Assembly (NCBI GenBank): GCA_963833375.1
Contig: CAWHXR010000001.1
Span: 942,204 to 1,006,203, forward strand
Origin: DASUPK01 sp963833375
GTDB taxonomy: Bacteria > Actinomycetota > Thermoleophilia > Solirubrobacterales > 70-9
Reading direction: 5' to 3'
Length of the DNA stretch: 64,000 nt
Shown piece after piece: positions 58,354 to 64,000 of the stretch; the stretch's first letter is position 1; each line of letters starts with the position of its first letter. Both the position numbers and the translations under genes were made by a program. The notes under the pieces were generated by a model, which saw nothing but the letters and a program-made list of their open reading frames with translations, was not told the origin of the DNA and searched no databases.

Positions 58354-59822
58354 TCAAGCAATGAACTCTATTGCTTCTAAGTTTGCCTCTACCTGAGCTG
58401 GCAATTGCATCGATCCTGGACTGTACTTCGGCGGATATAGGCTTGGGCTGGTGGCTTGCAAGGATAGATCTTGCCTTTTCCCTGACTTGATCGCCGTATC
58501 TTACAGCACCATTTTGCTCCCAGGTATCAGGATTATCGCGATTAAGGTGTTTCGGCTGCCACAGCTCAGTGCGGAAAAATTTAACCGTGTGCTTTTCCGC
58601 AAGATAATTACCGCCTGGACCGACCTTTCGCATCAGGTCAATCGCCATGTGTTCTCGGTCGATTTCAAAGCCGCGTGCAAATCCGCTTAACATAGCTTAT
58701 GATCTCATCACACATGACGATCGAGGCCGGGCTGCCCAGTAAACCCTGCCCAAGGTAGCCAATATCGTGGATGAGGTTGGCTCCGTCCATCGCTGCCATC
58801 AGGGTACCAAAAGCATGCTCCATGGATGCCTGTTCATCCAGGCAATTAGCATCACTGCCTACCGTAGACCACATCGGAATTTATAGAAATGATAGAGATC
58901 AGCGAATGCGGAGTTGGTCAAACGCCAATCTGGGGCTCCGTAACAGAAGCTGGTCGTACGCATGTCCATCGGCACAACCGCAAAACCTGAAATAATAGGG
59001 GCGCCTTTATGCTTAAGCTGATGCAGGACAATGCCACTCAAGTTTTCAGCATTGGCCTGGATGATGCCCCCGGCCAGGGTCACTGGTGCACTTCCGCCCA
59101 TGACATCACCAGCAGCATAACAGATGGGGATCGATTTTTCGGCGCACAAGAATAATTTATTAGTGCTCCAAACGAGTGCGAAAGTGGCGCAGTAGGTTCT
59201 GAATAATGGATCAGGAAAGGTTTTTCCCATACCGCATCGCTATTTCCTGCGGCTATCTCCAGCGATTTGCAAAATATATTCAAGATCTTCCTTCCCAGCT
59301 GCAGTAAAAAAGATGGGTTTGGTGGAATTTTCCAACATAGCCTTGACACACATGGAAATACATAGTATTGACGGGCACATCCCTTGGTAAAGCAAATGAA
59401 GCGATGAAATCGACATCTTCACATGCGTCTGCAATTCTGGCGGCATTCTTAACATCTTGCAGGCATGAGATGCGGGCTTTATTGGTTTCGAGGTCAATCG
59501 TGCGTAACAAATCAGTACCTGTTCCAAAATAATTATTCCGACCTTCCAGGCGCATAGCCTCACGCCCCTGCCGGTCATAGATGGTAATACGGGAAGGGAC
59601 GCTTCGCAGGCATTCTTCGACCAGCCAATTTGGAAATAATACGATCTCTCCGTCCTTGATCTGACAGCCATTTTCTTTCAGCATTTGGAGAGCCTGAGGA
59701 TGGGGCACACGTATCCCGATCGTCTCCAGTACCTCAAGGGTGGCGAAGTGTATCTCTTCGATTTGTTCTTGGGTCAGTAACCGGTATGCTGGTCGAACCT
59801 GGCTAATTTGACTTAAGGCCAT
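58354..59822 (-). CDS. MttB-family (trimethylamine/betaine-type) methyltransferase 1, several frameshifts
   Basis: Start ATG 59822 follows AAGGAG. Segments in successive frames spell one MttB-family TIM-barrel enzyme: VRPAYRLLTQEQIEEIHFATLEVLETIGIRVPHPQALQMLKENGCQIKDGEIVLFPNWLVEECLRSVPS, FGTGTDLLRTIDLETNKARISCLQDVKNAARIADACEDVDFIASFALPRDVPV, AAGDVMGGSAPVTLAGGIIQANAENLSGIVLHQLKHKGAPIISGFAVVPMDMRTTSFCYGAPD, SDANCLDEQASMEHAFGTLMAAMDGANLIHDIGYLGQGLLGSP, DLMRKVGPGGNYLAEKHTVKFFRTELWQP. At least three breaks (about 59,270, 58,870, 58,690). It transfers methyl groups from a quaternary or tertiary amine to a corrinoid protein. The breaks are not at UAG, so there is no sign of pyrrolysine. Confidence 0.85.
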
Positions 59823-59885
59823 TGATCGTCTCCTTGTCAATTGATTTACTTTGATAAAGTATCGGTTTACTTTCTGGTAATCAAA

Positions 59886-60510
59886 TTATGAGCCTTGGTC
59901 CACAGCAACTGCTGCATCTTGTGCGTAAGCATCCGCACCAATCTCGGTGGCATAATCTACTGTCACCGGTGCACCACCGATAATCACCTTCACCGAATCC
60001 CTAAGCCCAGATGCCTGTAAAGCGAGGATAGTCTCTTTCATCTGTGGCATGGTGGTGGTAAGCAATGCACTCAAGCCGACCAGATCGGGGCTGTGCTTTT
60101 GGACAGCCTCAACGAATACTTGCGGTGAAACATTATTCCCGAGATCGATAAGTTCATACCCGGCCCCTTCCAGCATCATCTTGACCAGGTTTTTACCGAT
60201 ATCATGCAAATCGCCTTTGACCGTGCCAATTACGATTTTCCCCATGGAAGCTATTTTGGCCTCGATCAATAGAGGGCGAAGAACATTCATGCCGGCCTGC
60301 ATGGCTTTGGCTGCGATAAATACCTCTGGCACGTATAGGACGCCAGACTTAAATTCCTTCCCCACCTTATCCATACCAATGATCAACCCATCGTTGAGAG
60401 ATCGTAAGAGGGGATATGCCTTGCTCCAGGCCATCCCTGACTAATTGTTCTACCTGCTCCTCATCGCCTTCATATACCTTGGTTACAATTTCATTCAGCG
60501 CATCAGACAT
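59886..60510 (-). CDS. corrinoid (B12-binding) methyltransferase partner protein, one frameshift
   Basis: MSDALNEIVTKVYEGDEEQVEQLVRDGLEQGISPL is followed, after a break at about 60,390, by LNDGLIIGMDKVGKEFKSGVLYVPEVFIAAKAMQAGMNVLRPLL (the MtxC helical cap) and IVIGTVKGDLHDIGKNLVKMMLEGAGYELIDLGNNVSPQVFVEAVQ. DLHDIG is the DxHxxG cobalamin lower-ligand motif; DLVGLSALLTTTMPQM closes the Rossmann fold. It accepts methyl groups from the MttB-type enzymes on either side. About 205 residues. Confidence 0.93.
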
Positions 60511-60549
60511 GATGAACTCCTCATTAAGGATGGAATTGCTTGCTGGAAT

Positions 60550-61674
60550 TCATAAACTCGATTTACCAATGACCACGTGCTCCAACCGGCTCAATATACC
60601 TGGATTAATATCAGCCCCCAGACCAGGCGATTCTGGCAACCTGATGCTTTCACCTTGGATGGTTATACCTCCCGAAACAGGATCATCGGCAAGGTAAAAA
60701 GCCGAATCCAGGTCGAGGAAGGCAATATTCGGTCGGGCTGCAGCCAAATGAGCTGCAGCAGTAAGGGCCAGGCGAGTTTCAAACATACAGCCGATCATGC
60801 AGCGAATTCCAGCCGCTTCAGCAATAGCATTGATCTTCAATGCATTCTGGAGCCCTCCCGATTTTGCAAGCTTAATATTGAAATAGTCACAGGATCCCTG
60901 GCGGGCAAGATTATAAGCATCATGGTGATCGAAGAGCGATTCGTCAGCGGCTATTGGAATGGGGCTTGCACTGCGCACCTTTTTCATTCCTGCCAGGTCC
61001 CAGCTGGCGACGGGTTGCTCACAATATTCGATGTTATAAGCTGCCAGAGAGTTCAGGGCCATGATGGCAGTTGGGCAATCCCAACCCTGATTGGCGTCGA
61101 TACGAAGGATCACTTCTTGCCCAATTGCCTGGCGAATGGCTGAGACTCGCGCTACATCTTGTGCGATAGTGGTTCCGAGCTTAATCTTCAGGGAAGCGAA
61201 ACCCTGCTGAATCCAGGTGCGCGCTTCGCCAGCCATTTGCTCAGGAGAAGCTATCCCGAGCGTAATATCTGTGATCAGAGGCCGGGGAGAGCCACCCAAG
61301 AGAGCGAAAAGTGGAGTGTCTAACCGTTTTCCAACCCAATCAGCCAGCGCCATGTCGAATGCACATTTGATCGAGGTGTTATGGATTAATAACTCTCGAG
61401 CTCTCTCATACGGTCGGCCATTTCGAGCGGATCTTTGTTGAGAATCAATCTAGCCAAGGTCCTGACCGGCATGGAACGCGGTCTCCTGAGTCTCTCCCGT
61501 TATTGACCAGATCGGAGAACTCTCTCCAAGTCCATACAGGCCATCGTCGCTAATAATCTTGACCAGGATATTCGGAGCACGGTGAAATGTCCCCAGGGCA
61601 ACCGTCAATGGGTGTTTGAAGGGAATATCAAATTTGTAAATTTCTATCGCAGTAATGACAGAATGATGTTTCAC
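60550..61674 (-). CDS. dipeptide-epimerase-like enolase-superfamily enzyme, one frameshift
   Basis: GTG 61674 start: VKHHSVITAIEIYKFDIPFKHPLTVALGTFHRAPNILVKIISDDGLYGLGESSPI. After a break at about 61,445 the other frame gives NTSIKCAFDMALADWVGKRLDTPLFALLGG, SLKIKLGT (KxK), ILRIDANQGWD (Asp), YCEQPVASWDLAGM (Glu), IAADESLFDHHD (Asp-Glu) and YFNIKLAKSGGLQNAL (catalytic Lys). Muconate-lactonizing/Ala-Glu epimerase subgroup. It would epimerise or interconvert a dipeptide imported by the Opp system. Confidence 0.88.
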
Positions 61675-61705
61675 ACTATTTCCTCCAGACTATCAGCCTG
61701 GCAGG

Positions 61706-63150
61706 CTAGACAGCAACCGCTTGCCGATCCAGGGCGGCAACTCTATCATCAATTGCCTGTTTAACGGATGGTTCCAAAGGAAGAGGGGTATGCGAAGCTA
61801 AAATCTCTGCTGTTCTCCTTCGGACCCGATCTAGCATCGAAAGGCTACCTGCACTTACCCAACCATCATGGCGATGCCGGTCGATTAATGGTGAATACCA
61901 AAATTCGCGGAAGATGCATAAAGGTATGTTTCTCGGTCATGAAAGTACCACCAGGACCTACCTTTTTGATCAGATCAGTGGCGAGTGTTTCCTGGTTAAC
62001 TACTACCGGCTGGATGATACGCCTGGCATAGGCAACCACCTCATTGCCAAAGACGATACTATCGCACGAGGCAGCCATCCCAGATTCCAGGTAGCCAACA
62101 TCATGAAGCAGGTTACAACCGCTTAGCAAGCCCATTATCGACGACCCCAGGTATTCAATGGCAGCCTGCAAATCGAGAACTTTTGAATCGGAATCAGCGG
62201 CATAACCCCAGGTCGGAATACCATAACGCTGCGCAACTCGAACGTTTACCAGATCACCCAGGAAATGTTCGGGCGCTCCATAACATTCGATCGTGGTCCG
62301 CATATCGATCGGCGGAATGCACACCCCATAAATAAAGGGAGCACCAGGATTAGCTAATTGATGGACGACCAGGCCAGACAGCACGTCGCAGTTGGATGAG
62401 ACTGTGGCACCGGCGATTGTCATTGGTCCGCTTGTCCCCATCTGCGTCCCAGAGGCATATACTGCCGGGATTGAGTTCTGCGCACAGCCTATCAGATTAC
62501 GCAGGGCATTTTTAGAATGACGCAGTGGAGGGCTGGGCATGCCAAAATTGGCGATGAACGGTCGTTCTTTTAATGCCTGGCTGCTGCCCGCGACCAGGCT
62601 TGCCAAATCCATGATAACCTGGTTATTCTCATCGTTGACGACGGTATAGAATATCGGTTTGGTGGTGTTGTACAGCATCGCCCTAAAATGGTGCAGGTCA
62701 GCTGTACGAGTAGGTGCGTCTGAGGCGATTGCCATAGAAAGGATAAAATCAATCTCGGGTAGTGCGTCACTCAAACGGGTGAAGACCTCAACATCCTTTT
62801 CAACCGCACGGCGGCGCTTACCGGTTTCGAAGTCCAGCACATTTGGGCAATCTGACCCAGTGCCATAATAAACAAAACCTTCGTCAAGGTTTAGTGCTGG
62901 CTCACCCAGGCGGTCATACATCTGAATTGATTTTGGTGCTGAAGCTATCGCCTGTTCGACCAAACCTGGTGGGAGGCGAACCCGGCCGTGATCGAGATTA
63001 TTGCTCCCGCCTTCCTGAGTAGCTCAATGGAATCTGGGTCTTCATAATCAGCGCCAGTTTCTGCTAATACCTGTAAACTGGCTGTATGGATAGCTTCAAT
63101 ATCAGCAGGGTCGATTGCTTCAAGTTGGTATGGGAGGTTCGGGGTGTAAT
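61706..63150 (-). CDS. MttB-family methyltransferase 2 (non-pyrrolysine), two frameshifts
   Basis: The first frame gives LEAIDPADIEAIHTASLQVLAETGADYEDPDSIELLRKAGA. After about 62,970 a long intact frame follows: VEQAIASAPKSIQMYDRLGEPALNLDEGFVYYGTGSDCPNVLDFETGKRRRAVEKDVEVFTRLSDALPEIDFILS ... GTQMGTSGPMTIAGATVSSNCDVLSGLVVHQLANPGAPFIYGVCIPPIDMRTTIECYGAPEH ... LHDVGYLESGMAASCDSIVFGNEVVAYARRIIQ. The C-terminus lies in a third frame (ends 61,706). The central region has no in-frame stop, so no pyrrolysine is needed. The 5' start is uncertain (about 63,150). Likely a betaine-type demethylase. Confidence 0.85.
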
Positions 63151-63193
63151 GTCCAGTCGATGATTCTCCGTTATATATATGACATTGTGTCTA

Positions 63194-64000
63194 CTACCGT
63201 ATTGTTAAGCGCGGATAAAAATCATCCGGATAATACGTCACTGCTTCTATTTGCGGCGGTATACCACGACTTTCGTAGCAAACCCCATCGGCAGCTGTGT
63301 AGATTTCATTGGATATACCCGTGGTCCAGCCATTAGGGAGGTGCATCACAAGGTATCCGAAAGCACGCCCGCGGGTAGTTCCACCTAGCCGGGTGACGTG
63401 TGGGAAAACCATCATGAAGTGCACCAATACTTCTGCCGCACTGGCGGTAGCTTCACTTATAAGCAGCATAACAGGACGGGTGAATTGGACTGTTCCGGCT
63501 GGTTCAATAAATATTTCCTGGGGCGGAGTTGAGCCATTTTGATCGTAAACCTGCTTGGTGAAGGCAAGGCGTTTTTTATCTGCAAAACGACTGGCGACCA
63601 GTTTTCCAGCAGCATCGTGCCCACCTGGATTAAAGCGCAAATCCAATATGAGCGCATCAGCGTCATAAAGGTCTGCAATCGCCTGGTCGATAGCAGCCTC
63701 CAAAACTTGGAGATAAGCCATGTTGGTCACTTCAAATCCAGCATAGTGTAGCAGGTCAAAACTTGCGTACATGTCCATTAAAAGAAAATATGGCAAGGTA
63801 TCCAATAGTGGAGTTAATTTTCCCCCATAAAAGCTGGCCATTTAGTGCGGACCTACCTCGACTGTGGAGAATCCCAGAATCAAGGGTACTAAAGAGCCTG
63901 GGAATGCCGCGTGGGTACAATTCCAAGAACTGGTTAGAATGGAATCTCATTTTGCCATTGCCTGACCAGCGCATGCGGCTTTCGCGTGGTGATGGTCTGA
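63194..64000 (-). CDS. S41 C-terminal processing-type peptidase (partial, one frameshift)
   Basis: The gene enters from the right edge: INSTIGYLAIFSFNGHVRKF, then after a break at about 63,765 FDLLHYAGFEVTNMAYLQVLEAAIDQAIADLYDADALILDLRFNPGGHD, FTRPVMLLISEATASAAEVLVHFMMVFPHVTRLGGTTRG (catalytic Ser in SEATASAAE, as in tail-specific proteases) and the end GIPPQIEAVTYYPDD. S41 serine peptidases cleave C-termini or peptides. The N-terminal part is outside the window. Confidence 0.85.

Noticed and set aside
58354..63150. Pyrrolysine-containing MttB genes
   Set aside because: Breaks in MttB 1 change reading frame at short homopolymers instead of being in-frame TAG codons, and the central part of MttB 2 is open. 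No pyl genes are seen.
46160..64000. Horizontal transfer of a Chloroflexota island into the actinobacterium
   Set aside because: Both genes at the seam are cut without any recombination signature, and codon use is wholly unameliorated; an assembly chimera explains this more simply.

Overview
The window joins two unrelated genomic sources. Bases 1 to about 46,165 are very GC-rich and look like an actinobacterium of the Thermoleophilia/Solirubrobacterales type. The reasons are many SnoaL-like proteins beginning MSEENVE or MSQENVE, leaderless-looking promoters, a c-di-AMP riboswitch before a CAP-domain protein, and a divergent CFA-synthase/desaturase pair. From about 46,165 to 64,000 the sequence drops abruptly to moderate GC and reads like a Chloroflexota (Anaerolineae-like) catabolic locus. 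A gene is cut on each side of the seam, so an assembly chimera is the simplest explanation.

Layout: 0-16 kb is ordinary chromosome (RecQ, aldo/keto reductase, cold-shock protein, CFA synthase and desaturase, solute-binding protein, MarR+MFS, FAD oxidoreductase, hydrolase, Ppx, CAP protein with riboswitch, tRNA-fMet). At 16.5-17.3 kb, next to the tRNA, is a small excisionase-like operon. From 17.5 to 46.2 kb is an accessory region built of SnoaL/NTF2-like paralogues on the minus strand (eleven intact, one frameshifted, one truncated). They share a conserved 3' tail, a conserved 5' head (a -10-like element 9 nt before ATG plus MSEENVE), and a dispersed twin-hairpin repeat. Unrelated small genes (VOC, cupins, GNAT, SixA, isochorismatase, F420-type oxidoreductase, nuclease) sit between the same repeats. 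Some heads survive without a SnoaL body in front of other genes. An IS30-family element sits inside the loop of one hairpin, and an IS110-family element probably does too.

Inside this region, 30.6-33.2 kb holds the most unusual locus: a divergent encapsulin, a protein with two phage T4 gp19-like tube domains, and an Hcp-like protein with a long Ala/Gly/Ser linker. The last two share a C-terminal SRVxxIVPL motif, a candidate encapsulin cargo-loading peptide. Near-identical 44-bp direct repeats bracket the segment.

The Chloroflexota-like part carries a peptide/opine-type ABC transporter (OppABC plus OppDF), amidohydrolases, an M24 peptidase, a GntR regulator, two non-pyrrolysine MttB-family methyltransferases with a corrinoid protein, a dipeptide-epimerase-like enzyme and an S41 peptidase. 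This suggests uptake and demethylation/degradation of small amines or peptides. Many genes from 23 kb onwards, and almost all after 46 kb, carry frameshifts, often at homopolymers, so sequencing indels are likely and many 'pseudogenes' may be intact in the real organisms.
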